The position numbers and the translations under genes are program-made. This document shows, piece after piece, positions 13,401 to 23,500 of a stretch of DNA of 64,000 nt (positions within the stretch are counted from its first letter, which is position 1; each line of letters opens with the position of its first letter). This DNA is from Bryopsis sp. KO-2023 (taxonomy: Eukaryota > Chlorophyta > Ulvophyceae > Bryopsidales > Bryopsidaceae): positions 992,001-1,056,000 of the forward strand of contig BSYQ01000011.1 of NCBI GenBank assembly GCA_030272585.1. The letters run 5' to 3'. The notes beneath the pieces were generated by a model. The model was given only the letters and a program-made list of their open reading frames with translations, did no database searches and had not been told where the DNA came from.

Positions 13401-14717
13401 ACAAAAAGCAGGCATTCACATGCATCCATTTTTTTTAGGGTTTTTTTTGTCGCTCCAAAGGAGTTTTACTCACAGGTCTCCCTGAGTGCATCGGCTTGCT
13501 GGCTGGCATCAGATGCTATTTTTTGTTGCCTGGCGATATTGGACAGCAGGTCATTTTCCAGTCGCTTGGTTTTTCCTGCCGTCAATTTTGAGATTTCGAA
13601 AGCTAAGCCCACGTCGTTCCTTCACATCCAAAAATAAAACGAAATCCAGAATTAACGAAATCCAAAAAAAGTTTGTGGAAAATGTCCTTTCAGCGATGGA
13701 TGGGCTATGTGAGGTTTTCGATATCGATGCGAGAAAAACCATTGATAAACGAATGTAAGACTGGAAGAAAGAGTGCGGTATGCATGGGCTCTTGGCCTGT
13801 GAATCTATCTAATCAGCATTCGACAGAGGGAAAGCGGTGTTTGGAGAAATTCCTTCTGCAAGCAGACGATCTGGACCAATTTGATGTAATGTACTGAACC
13901 TTCTATAATAAGACACACATACACACACATTTTGCACAAGTTTCCAGCTGGCCTTTTTGTTTGGTTAGGGGTGGTAAAAAGTGAGACATGGGGAAAGGCA
14001 TCCTTCGAATTTTCATACTTCGATCGGATTCTCTGCCCTCAATCGTCGGCAGCGGCGTGATTAAAGCCGGCGCAATGGATTTGTGGCGCGCGCCTACATC
14101 GATTATGGACTTCCTGTGAGAGGCCGCAGTTTCTGACTAAAGCAAACGTGTTGTTCCAAACGTTGACGAAACATTTCACCGACGCAGGAAGCAAGGCGAC
14201 CTTCGAAACTTTCCGTTTCGTTCTTTTCCACCCGTCCAGCGTCAATTTTTCGGCCGGGCTTGAACCATCGCAACATACGTGGCGCTACTGAGGCGGCCGC
14301 GCAATACTGAAACACAGAAAGATTCGAAACGCTCGCAGATAACTGGAGCGAAACGGCTGCGGTCATCGATCTTAAGTACCTGAGTTTGTCCAGCGTCACC
14401 AAGGTTTCCCCCAGTCGTCGAAAGTACTCCCCGTAGAGCACGCCGCTGCTTTCGCTGCAAAACTTTGACAGGTCACGAACGACGGCGCAGCTCATCGGAA
14501 AGCTGGTGCGAAAAACCAGGCCCGCCATGTGGACGGTTTTGCTATGGCATTCTCTGTACACCGCATTGTTTTCGACGGCGACGTCGACGTAATTGTTTCG
14601 AAACGCTTCCGTGGCATGACGCAGAGCCCGTCCTGCGCTTTCGAGTTCGCCACACGCTTGCGTGGTCGTTTGTTGAACCTCGCTGCTGGCTGGGGCAGTG
14701 CTGCTCGCTGCCATCAT
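10431..14717 (-). CDS. Novel helical membrane-segment protein, tandem paralogue A
   Basis: Nine exons: 14717-14380, 13619-13474, 13314-13232, 12751-12593, 12150-11954, 11830-11357, 11212-11140, 10882-10695 and 10611-10431. The sum closes at 1839 nt (612 aa). Residues 1-160 are helical and polar (LESAGRALRHATEAFRNNY). Exons 3 and 4 encode a Gly/Ala-rich hydrophobic stretch (TGALAGGVVGVGGAFV, then GAPLITAGAVCYILADL). The remaining 370 residues are predicted helical, with NPESLLETLQLPSLEID and LEVLEITSESLEKYTSN as landmarks. Every intron matches paralogue B (15934-19325) in position and phase, and the proteins align end to end, which fixes most boundaries. The end of exon 4 (ATG|GTGTGT) is the least certain. 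ATG 14714 is an equally good start. No catalytic motif is seen. The layout of a helical bundle around a short Gly-rich hydrophobic segment resembles apolipoprotein-L-type proteins only by analogy. Confidence 0.82.
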
Positions 14718-14930
14718 TTCTGTTATGTTTTTCCCTTCGGGAAAAGGATTCTTGTTGGTGGCAAAAATCTATAGGAACTTTCTGGAGTGACACTATTATG
14801 TAACGCTGTAGTGCGCTTGCAGCGAAGCTGAGGAGACTACAAGCGTCGTGTTCCCTACTACCCAGTACTTGATGGTGTGTACTGCGTTTCGATTGCGAGG
14901 TCTGTCATGGCCATATTGGATACGGCAATA

Positions 14931-15020
14931 ACCCCCAAAACCCCTAAAAACGTCCCCAAAAACCCCTAAATCTCAGTCCGTCATCGAAAATGTCTGTCAT
15001 AAGGGTAGAGGGGGGTTTAG
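14931..15020. repeat. Telomere-like CCCCTAAA/TTTAGGG motifs
   Basis: On the + strand the sequence carries ACCCCTAAA twice near 14938-14970, interleaved with CCCCAAAA. A G-rich GGGGGTTTAGGG lies near 15010-15020 in the opposite orientation. TTTAGGG is the usual telomere unit of plants and many algae. The array is short and degenerate and lies between two genes, so it is at most an interstitial relic. Confidence 0.4.
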
Positions 15021-15122
15021 GGTCGCGTTAGCCGCAGCGATCGCGCGACCGGCGTGCGAGTTAGACCGGCGCGACCGAAGCGACCGCGACCGCCGCGACC
15101 GAAGCGCCGGCGCCCATCGCCG
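15021..15122. repeat. GCGACC-type GC-rich simple repeat
   Basis: Degenerate repeats of GCGACC and CGCGACCGAAGCG cover about 100 bp. The composition is far more GC-rich than the surroundings. It directly follows the telomere-like motifs and precedes the open frame at 15123. No coding role is evident. Confidence 0.6.
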
Positions 15123-15715
15123 TGTTTTTTTTTTCGTTCAGTCTGACTCTGCGACATTTTGGACGCAGTCATCACGATTACTCAGCGCAACTCAGTCAGA
15201 CGGAAATTTAGGGGTTTTTCGAGACGCTGCCATTGGATACTGTTACTTCAGCCATACAACAAACAGCATATCGAAGCCTACAGGGGGACCAAGATACAAC
15301 CAAGAAGAAGACTATATCCTTGCTGCCAAGATCGTCTGTACTTTAAATAATCTCATTCGATTGGGTCTGACACAACAATACCGTTATGGTTGGGAAATTG
15401 GGAGGGTTCTGGAAGGTGACTGTGCCTGAGTATGTGGGAGAGTTTCAAGGTGACACTGGACCTGTTGGAATTATCCTAAAATGCAGAAACTACGAGAAGT
15501 ATGGGTTCAGCTTATTAAAAATTGTTGTATTTCGCCCATCTGTCGCCTCCCTCATCCACCATATACCACAGGTCTCGATTGTTTACACAAGGGAATCTGA
15601 AATCTTTTTACACTTGAGTAGGTTGCAACCTACAGCAATTGCTGTGGCTGTGTCGGCTGTCAAACACATATTTGACCCCCAAAAAGTTCAACGTCCTGAG
15701 CAGGATTTGCTATGA
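15123..15715 (+). pseudogene. Possible degraded coding region, unidentified
   Basis: A frame without an ATG stays open from about 15123 to 15428 and reads like protein in its second half: GGPRYNQEEDYILAAKIVCT, then RLGLTQQYRYGWEIGRVLEG. It stops at TGA near 15429. An overlapping frame then continues from about 15386 to 15715, with EYVGEFQGDTGPVGIILKC and later LQPTAIAVAVSAVKHIFDP. Two adjacent protein-like frames in different phases, between two intact genes and next to simple repeats, suggest a broken gene or transposon fragment. An intron could also join them, since a GT follows VLE. No family is recognised. Confidence 0.3.
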
Positions 15716-15933
15716 ACATGGTTTAAAAAGAAGATCACTTTAACTAAAACTTTGAAAGTTGGAGTTGGCCGAAACGACGCCATCATCGTGCACCAATAAA
15801 CGTCTCAACACGGCTGGACATATATATAATCAGCACTGCAAACAAGCAGATCCAGTTCAGATAACCCATTCCACTAATCACCACAACAGCCAGCAGTCCA
15901 CCTGACAGTATTGCATAAGCAAAGCGGAACAGA

Positions 15934-18900
15934 TCATTCGCTGGACTCCTTCGCAAAGATGCGGCCGAATCGCGCTTCTGCGGCGAATTTTCGGACCAAG
16001 GCTCTGATGTCTGCTGGTTGGTCACGCAGCCACCCATTCACCAAAGTTTGAGCAAACTCTTTGAACTTCAAAGGAGGTGTGCCCGTGGCTGTAGCCGCGA
16101 ACGACTTAACATAGGTCCTGAGAAAAACACACGAGGTGCAAGTTAGGTGCAACAGTATCGTGTCGAATATGAATATACACGAACACAGTTTTTTATTCGG
16201 TTGTACTCACTCGCAAGATTCCTTGATCTCCAAGGCTGTTTTCCTCACATCGCCAAAAAACTTGCGTGTCCTTCGCTCGTTTGGGTTTCTTGCGACCTCC
16301 TGCGCTCTCTTCTGGATCTGCTCCAGGCCGTCACTGAAACTTTCGAGGCAGTCCGACGTGATCTCCAGCACTTGGATAAACTCTTTCACCCACCCCTCCT
16401 GCGTACATCGCAACAGTATATCTGACCCAGCGCATCGTCAGACCACCTCGTCCAAAATGCACAGTCGAGTATTTTTTTTACCTGTTTTGAGCTGTTGCTG
16501 TGGAGTTCTTTCGCCAGGCTGTTGTGCAAAGCGCGTCCCAGATGGAGTCTTTCCCTGAAACGAATTTTGAGACGTTGTGGCAACAACGTTTTAGGAAGTG
16601 ATAATTGCATAGGGAAAGCGGGCGGACTCTCCACAACACTTGACGGACCACAACTCACTTGTGCAATGGAAGGTTCGCAAGCAGCTCCACCGTCCTGATT
16701 TGCGGACCCCCCCGCGGATTCAAAAGCAGTTCACAATAATCCCTCAACCCTTCCGCCGAGGCTGTTGCGAATTTTAGAACAACAGCATCAAACACCCCAA
16801 ACAGTTTGAGAGCTTCACTTGTGGCGGCGAAGTCACGTGAGACCTCTTGACGGCTAAAGACGTCAGAAATTACGTTTTTAAGAAACCTCCCAGCGTCAAT
16901 GAGGTCCTCGTCCTCTTCCTCACCCTCCTCCTCTTTTGCATTTTCAATGGCCAGCGGAGCATCAATTTTCCTGGTCAGGACTCTGTTGTCTAATTTCAGC
17001 TCTTGTAGTTGGAGCGTTTCTAACAAACTGGTGGGGTTCACCTCGAACAGTTGCCTTTTGAGGTCACTGCTGGCACCCTCGAAAAATTCTTGCACAGCCT
17101 CATCTTCCACGGTCCTGATCGATGCTATGTCAGTCTCAGCTCTTTCAACCCTCTCAAGGAACCGCCTGGATGGAAAGAACAGACAAGAAGGGGGCACTAG
17201 TTACAGCCCAGTTCTCTAAGATCCCTCCTTCTGAATGCACCATTCCCTGAATGAAATGGATTTCTTTGCAGAAGTGCAAGGGTTCACTGCATGGGCAAAG
17301 CAACACACCAGCAAACATACCTGCCAAAACTTGATATATCTTTTATGTAGTTCCGAATTTTTTTGTAGCGCCCATCGTCAACAGGTTTTCCCGATTCGTA
17401 TTCCCAGTTCCCAGATACCACTTTGAGATTACTCAGCAAAGATGTGATGCCATCCATTGCTGTGCTGAGGGACTCTGCACAATCAAGCAGACTGCCGCTC
17501 TGGACCACCACACCAATTCTTGAACAATACAACACGTACATGCATGCGTACTTCGTATGAAATAACTCAAATGCATTTTAGTTATTTTATTCATTTCCCA
17601 ACCCGTTGTTTCTTTCTAAGCGAGAAAAAAAAATATAACAGAGTGATAAAAGAAAACTGCACCAATATTTCTCAGGTTCCTTGTATTTACTGATCCCCTA
17701 TCACACCTGTCCATCCTTCACACTGCATGCCAAGCACCCAAAGAGAGCCCCCCCACCCCCACCAACAATAGCACCCGCAGTTGCCACTCCAGTGGCTACA
17801 GCAACCTGGAAGAAACAGAGAAACACAAAACAGTAAGAAGCAAGTTCGCAGTCTGACATGGTGCCGTTTCTCCTTTTTTTGTAAGGCATCACATCAAGAA
17901 TGCACCCCTGTCACTCTACAAATGAGTCATATGAATCCCCTCTCCACCCCCCTAAAGCACGAGCTGGCTCGTTTTCTTTTTGCCCTCTTTTTCTTTTTTC
18001 AGTTGTTCACCTCAGTGCCAGCAACAGTAGCCGATGCAACTGCAGCACCCGTAGCCACAGCAGGTCCAGCGAAGCAAAATGCCAGAGCTCCCAGACCACC
18101 AGTCAATGCAGCAGCCCCCACTGCTCCGACAACCCATGCTGTGATTTCAAAGGCTCTTTTGTCGCTTGCTGCAAAAAAGAACAGTCGGCCACAACCACGA
18201 ATCAGAGAAAATATCCAATTGTTCCTGTGGAAGTGTTAATTTTTGGAGTATCCTACATTCGAGAAACGGTGGAGTTTCATATGGGGCATACAGTGGCTGT
18301 GTGGCACTATATTCATTGAATTCGAAACAAAAAAACCAAGCCCCTGCCATTTGTTCTCAGCTTCGTTCGGTGCTTTTAATACCTAATCAAAAACTTTCAA
18401 ATTTGATACTGATGTTTGACACTATCTATTCAGAAGTTCGCCCTGGGGGGCCAAAAAAACAAGATGATATAGAACTACAATTATAATATAGATACTAATT
18501 TGTTTGATTGTGTCACACAATTTCTTACTTATAAAAACACTAACAAAAAAAATTAATTAACGCTGTCACTGCCGTATTCTCCACAAATTCTCTCCCCACC
18601 AAGTAACTACCCCTGCACCTTTCTTTTTTTTCAATTTCTGTATCTCAACGGTCAATTCATCCTGGAGCTTCTTGGCAGTCACTGCCATCAATTTGGAGGT
18701 TGCATGTGCCAACCCCACCTCTTTCCTTCAGAAGCAAAAAAAGAGTCGACAGTTAACAAAACTTCTGTGCAAAAGTTTCTTTGCACAGAAAATGGGGGCA
18801 TCCACCAAATGAGTGGAGCAGAAGGAGGTGCACTGAACATAAAGAAACTGAACTTTTCTGCAGATATTCTTTTTTTAAGAGAGTGGTGACATGGCAGATA

Positions 18901-19325
18901 TACAGATTTTAACGCATCCCAATTGGGACGCGTTATTGCAATGACGTCTCGATTAGAACCACGAAAAGAAGAACACAAAAGCAGGCGTTACAACGATACC
19001 TTAGTTTATCCAACTCCGACACCGTCTGGTCCAATTGGCCAACAAATTCTTCAAAAGAAAGATCGACGCAGTCGTCGCAAAACTTTGAGAGACCGCGAAC
19101 CGCGACGCACGACATCGGCAAGTTCGTTCGAGAGATAAGTCCCGCGAGTTCCACATATCTTCCGTGAAACGCTTTGTACTTTGCATCACGCTGCAGAGCA
19201 ACATCGGCACTACTTTCCTTAAGCACTCGTGCTGCTAACTCTATACACCCCACTGCACTTTCGAGGTTGCTGGTTGCGCAGTCAGCCTCCCTCTGTATAA
19301 TTGCGACATCTTCAGGGGACGCCAT
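15934..19325 (-). CDS. Novel helical membrane-segment protein, tandem paralogue B
   Basis: Nine exons: 19325-19000, 18725-18619, 18168-18011, 17805-17707, 17499-17321, 17165-16659, 16554-16482, 16398-16211 and 16117-15934. All have GT-AG sites and the sum closes at 1821 nt (606 aa). The start is ATG 19325 (MASPEDVAIIQREADC). Residues 1-145 are helical, with a basic end (LTVEIQKLKKKK). Exons 3 and 4 encode about 75 strongly hydrophobic Gly/Ala-rich residues (AWVVGAVGAAALTGGLGALA, then ATGVATAGAIVGGGGGALFG), enough for two or three membrane passes. The C-terminal part contains VNPTSLLETLQLQELKLD, an acidic insert (KEEEGEEEDED) and VLEITSDCLESFSDGLEQIQ. It aligns along its length with paralogue A, with identical exon phases. 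No signal peptide is obvious. Function unknown; the hydrophobic segment suggests membrane insertion or oligomerisation. Confidence 0.85.
18910..18935. repeat. 26-bp near-perfect palindrome in intron 1 of paralogue B
   Basis: The centre reads CGCATCCCAATTGGGACGCG. The full 26 bp is self-complementary except for one mismatched pair. It lies in the intron between exons 1 and 2. It could be a hairpin in the pre-mRNA or a binding site for a dimeric protein. Confidence 0.55.
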
Positions 19326-20505
19326 ATTGTTTTTTAGACCAGGGCTCAAAACAGAATTGGTTTTGAAGAGTTTCCACTCCTCGTGTCGGAGGGCAGCTGG
19401 CTTAGTCAAGGCGATCCATTGGGACTTGGGGTGGAGGTTGAAATGAATGAAGGTTAGATTCATTGTAATAGGACTGGTACGAGTGTGGGGCCCTGGGGTG
19501 TAAAATGGGCATTGGATGCGTTATGATCTGGGATTGAGTCAGGTTGGGAACGAATGTGAAATGTGGGTTGTCAGGGGACTATAAGAGTTTGAACGTGACG
19601 ATTGTAAAGACGTCTTTTGGAACTGAGTGGAAAAGGTCCGTCACAAGGACAACGAAAACGATGTGGCTAGGTGGGATTTCGGGTCAGAACGGTGTTGCAG
19701 AATATTCAGATCGGGTGAATTTTTTTTGACATAATTTTAGCATGTTCGAGCTGAAGAAAGATTCAAGCAAGGTTGTCAGAGGCACACAGACAGAACTCAG
19801 TCCATCACAGATGCTAGTGTTGGACAGGGGTTTCTGAACGGCAGATGAGGATCGGTTTGAGTGAATGAAATTATTGAAATGAATGGGTGAACTGCATAGT
19901 CATGGGAAGACCAGTGAAGTCAGAAAGGATAAAGGAGTTGATGTGTAAGGAAGGGACACCTGTGCAAAAAGTTTGGTTGCAACTATAACACCAGTTACAA
20001 CCACTGTGTGAGTTGCACATTGTTTGATCAGCTAGACTTTAAAAGTGGTAGGATTGTGGGTTTAGGAGATAGTGTGCATGTGGATGTGTAATGGGGAAGT
20101 CGGAAATATGAAGAGTTGACAATTGTCAAAGCTTGCAACATTTGTTTGGTCAGTTTTTTTTTGCAAAAACAAAGTATTTACTTTGACACAAAGACGAGCT
20201 CTTTGGTTTATCGACAAGAAGAACTTTGCCTTGAAGGCTGTAATAAGCGATATATACAACACTGCACATGAGCAGAATTGTCAAAATTACCGTCAAATAT
20301 GATAATTGTCACTAGAGATGTTAGAAATTGTGAAAAAAAAGCGAAAAAAGTGGCAATATCATCTCAGCCAATCGAGATGCCACTGTACTTATAAAGAAAA
20401 TTATTTCTTTATGGACTTTTATTATTGATTGCTTATTTATTTATTGATGTTATGATTTATTCTTAGTTTCTAATTGTGAGGGAAAAATCTCAGTATTAAA
20501 ACTCT
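19326..20505. other. Intergenic region
   Basis: This is upstream of paralogue B and downstream of the EML gene. Open frames are short and not protein-like. A longer frame upstream of ATG 19325 (to 19463) stays open, so an earlier start cannot be excluded. I see no RNA gene or mobile element. Confidence 0.5.
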
Positions 20506-23500
20506 TCAGTCATCTTGTTTTCCCAGACCAAGCCTGTCCTGAGTCGCCTGACTCGAATTCGTGGATAGATTCGAATCTATCCATCCAAATCGAACCCCTT
20601 TGCGGTCCACAGGCCCCCACACTTTACCAAGAGGATTGACATGCACTTTAGTTGACGATTTCTTTCGCTTCAGTTCCCTCAGTTGCTTGTCCAAAGACAC
20701 CTTTAGGAAAGAGGCTGCCTGCACCGCCCGTGATTCTTGTAGTTCGACCTTCGCTGCATCGTTTTCTGAACAATCTGTTTCCCCGCGAGAAGCTGAGCAA
20801 CCCGCTCGCTTCACTCTCCATTGACATACTGCACGATCACGACCTCCAACCGAAATGACTCTTTCTCCGTCGCAAGTGAACCTGGATGTAGAGAAAAAGA
20901 GTTAACGATCGGGGCCAGAGTAATGTTCGTGCACTCCTTGAGTCCCTGAAAGTTCCAACTGGTGTGGGGCAGGGGTTATGGAAGTAGGGGCAGGACTCCT
21001 TGACTCAAGGAGTAGTGCCAGTGGTTCACCTGCACATCATAACATGGGCTGAATGGCCGCCTTCAATTCTGCATCCGGCGTCTTCCACGACACAAGGATA
21101 TCGATACAAACGGACGTTTCCGAAATCGTCCGCTGCCGCCACCATAGACTTTGTTTTGGGATCGACACAAACTGAATTGATGTCGCTCCCATCGCAACCG
21201 TCAGGCCAGATACCCAGCACTGGGAACCCCACTTTGCTAGTCCAGGTATGCCATTCTCTGCCAAGATTCCAGGACAATGCAGTTTCAGCAATCTGGAGTG
21301 TGCGAGTGTTTCGTTCACAAAGTTCGGGTAAAACTTTGAATTCGAGATGCACAGGTTCTCGCCTGTCTCTTTGATTCTGTGTGAGTCTCCTTCCCGTTTT
21401 GCAGTCCCAATGCAATAGCTCGTATGCGTTGCATGAACTCTGGAGAACGCGTCCATCTGAGGAGAAGTCAAGATGCAGCACAGTCGCCGCATGACCCTCG
21501 CATCTAGCGTACGGACGATAATTTTCCGCTACCTTGTATAAATCTATCACCATGTCATGGCCCCCAGTCGCCATTATTTTCCCATCTACGATAAAACAAT
21601 ATCCAAGTAAGAGCTATGAGGGGGGCGTTACAGAGAAAACCCACACAGGCACAGGAAAACCAGCTTACCAGGTGAATATTTGATATCTCGGATTCCTCTT
21701 CCGCATCTCTTGTGGAACGCGATTTGTGTCCTTTGCTGATTGAAAACCTCCACAGCACCCGTTGCCAGCCCCAAGGCTAAGTGTTTCCCATGCGGCTCAG
21801 AAAATGCGACCGATTCAACAGGGCCACTTGCTGTAACAATCGAACCGATACGCCGCCGCTTCGAAGAACTCCATACCTGGACTTCCTTGGAGTGGCAGGC
21901 TGTGGCATAGACGTCGCCTTTTGAGGGATGAGTGGCCAGTGCGTACAAATCGGACGCGTGCCCAGATACCAATCGTTGCGGGGCGAAGAAGCTCTCTGCT
22001 CCAGATTGAGCTGTCCTGGATACGTACCGCCAAAAGGATGTCTTCTAAATATTCCTTGTCTTACTCTGCGGCATCTTGGGCCAAGATTCTTGGCAGTCCG
22101 ATTCTCATATCATGTTGGGTCGCTAGGGCTGAAGAACCTACTTCTGGTTTAGCGAGGGGCCAAAGAAGAACTCCCATATATCGCACTCCCTTGTTCCTAC
22201 GATGATGAGATTTCTGTCCATGTCGACATCGAAGCATCGCACAGCATGGGGTCGACGACCAGCGTCGCAAGGTATCTTGAATTCTCGAGCGAACTCCAAC
22301 TCCTGTGACATGTCTTTCTCTGATTAGCTGAGGATAAGGAACTGAGATTCAGGAGGTGGGAATCGGATCCTGCATAATCAGCTGTTGCAAAACGCTAATA
22401 GAGCATTTGGTTGAGCTCGGCACCTTGTCCATCAAAAACCAGCACTTTACGGCCCCATCGCCACCACCAGTCATCAGAAGCCACCCAGCATGTCCGCCAA
22501 TTTTGCCGTCAGGATCATACGTGAAGCAAACGCAGCGAACCCCGTGTCGGCTCATCACAAGAGCCGAGGGATTTCCTTGAAAATTGTTAGGAGTTGCGTG
22601 TTCATGGCATGACACTCGGTGAATACAGACTCGATTTTTCCAGATGCATACATCTCCGTTTGTATGCCCTGTCACGAATGATTTAAAGCGTTTCGAAGGT
22701 CGAGAGATGGCCTTTTTGCTGCTTATCTTCGCTGGGACCCATTCTTCTAAATTTTCTGGTAGGAAAGCGGCGCAAAGGGTGTCGCTCGCAGTGTTACCAG
22801 ACCAAGAGCAGGATGCAGCATGGAACAGGGATGGGCTGCCTGGACCTATCTGTGTCCAGATTTTGACGTGTTTGATACCAAAAGTGAGGTAAGCTTCCTC
22901 CCCATTCTCTGACATCTCATCCCAAACACACCCCAGAACCTGAAACCCGTCGAGTAGAAAAGAGGCCACGCTTCAATTCAAATATATATACAAAGGATGA
23001 TATCTCGAGACGAAAGCTTCGGCTCAAGTTTCAATGTTTACCTGAGGAGGAACACCCTTATAACCGATTCCACCCCCCAGTTTCCTTCCTGATTCCCAGT
23101 CGAATACGCTAACAGTGTGGGCGTTGTCGAGAGCGACAGCAGTCAGCAGTCGACCCTCCTTGCCACTGAAAGCAAGAGCGCACAACCCTCCGCTTCCTTC
23201 ATCCAGATAAATCCTCTTGATTTCTTTGCATGTTTCGTCTGCTCTCCATACGCAAATTGATGGTGTTCTTCCAGTCTGCCCCGTTGCTACGATTGTCTTA
23301 TTAGGGTGAATCGATAAGCAACAAACATCATCATCGTGGCCCCGAAAGAAATGCTGCCGCGTAGGTGCATCTGCGAGAATCATTTCTTAAACAACATGCG
23401 GGAGGTAAAGGCAATTTCAAGCCATCCTTTTAAATAATATGTACATATGTGGTGTCTTGTGTTTTTTCGGTTGTCTTATTTAAGGAAAAGGTTGGATAGT

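Noticed and set aside
15783-16037. A frame overlapping the last exon of paralogue B that encodes two hydrophobic segments (LFRFAYAILSGGLLAVVV, YLNWICLFAVLIIYMSS).
   Set aside because: The other frame (ending FGRIFAKESSE) aligns with the C-terminus of paralogue A, and both genes stop at the equivalent point. No splice site leads into the hydrophobic frame.
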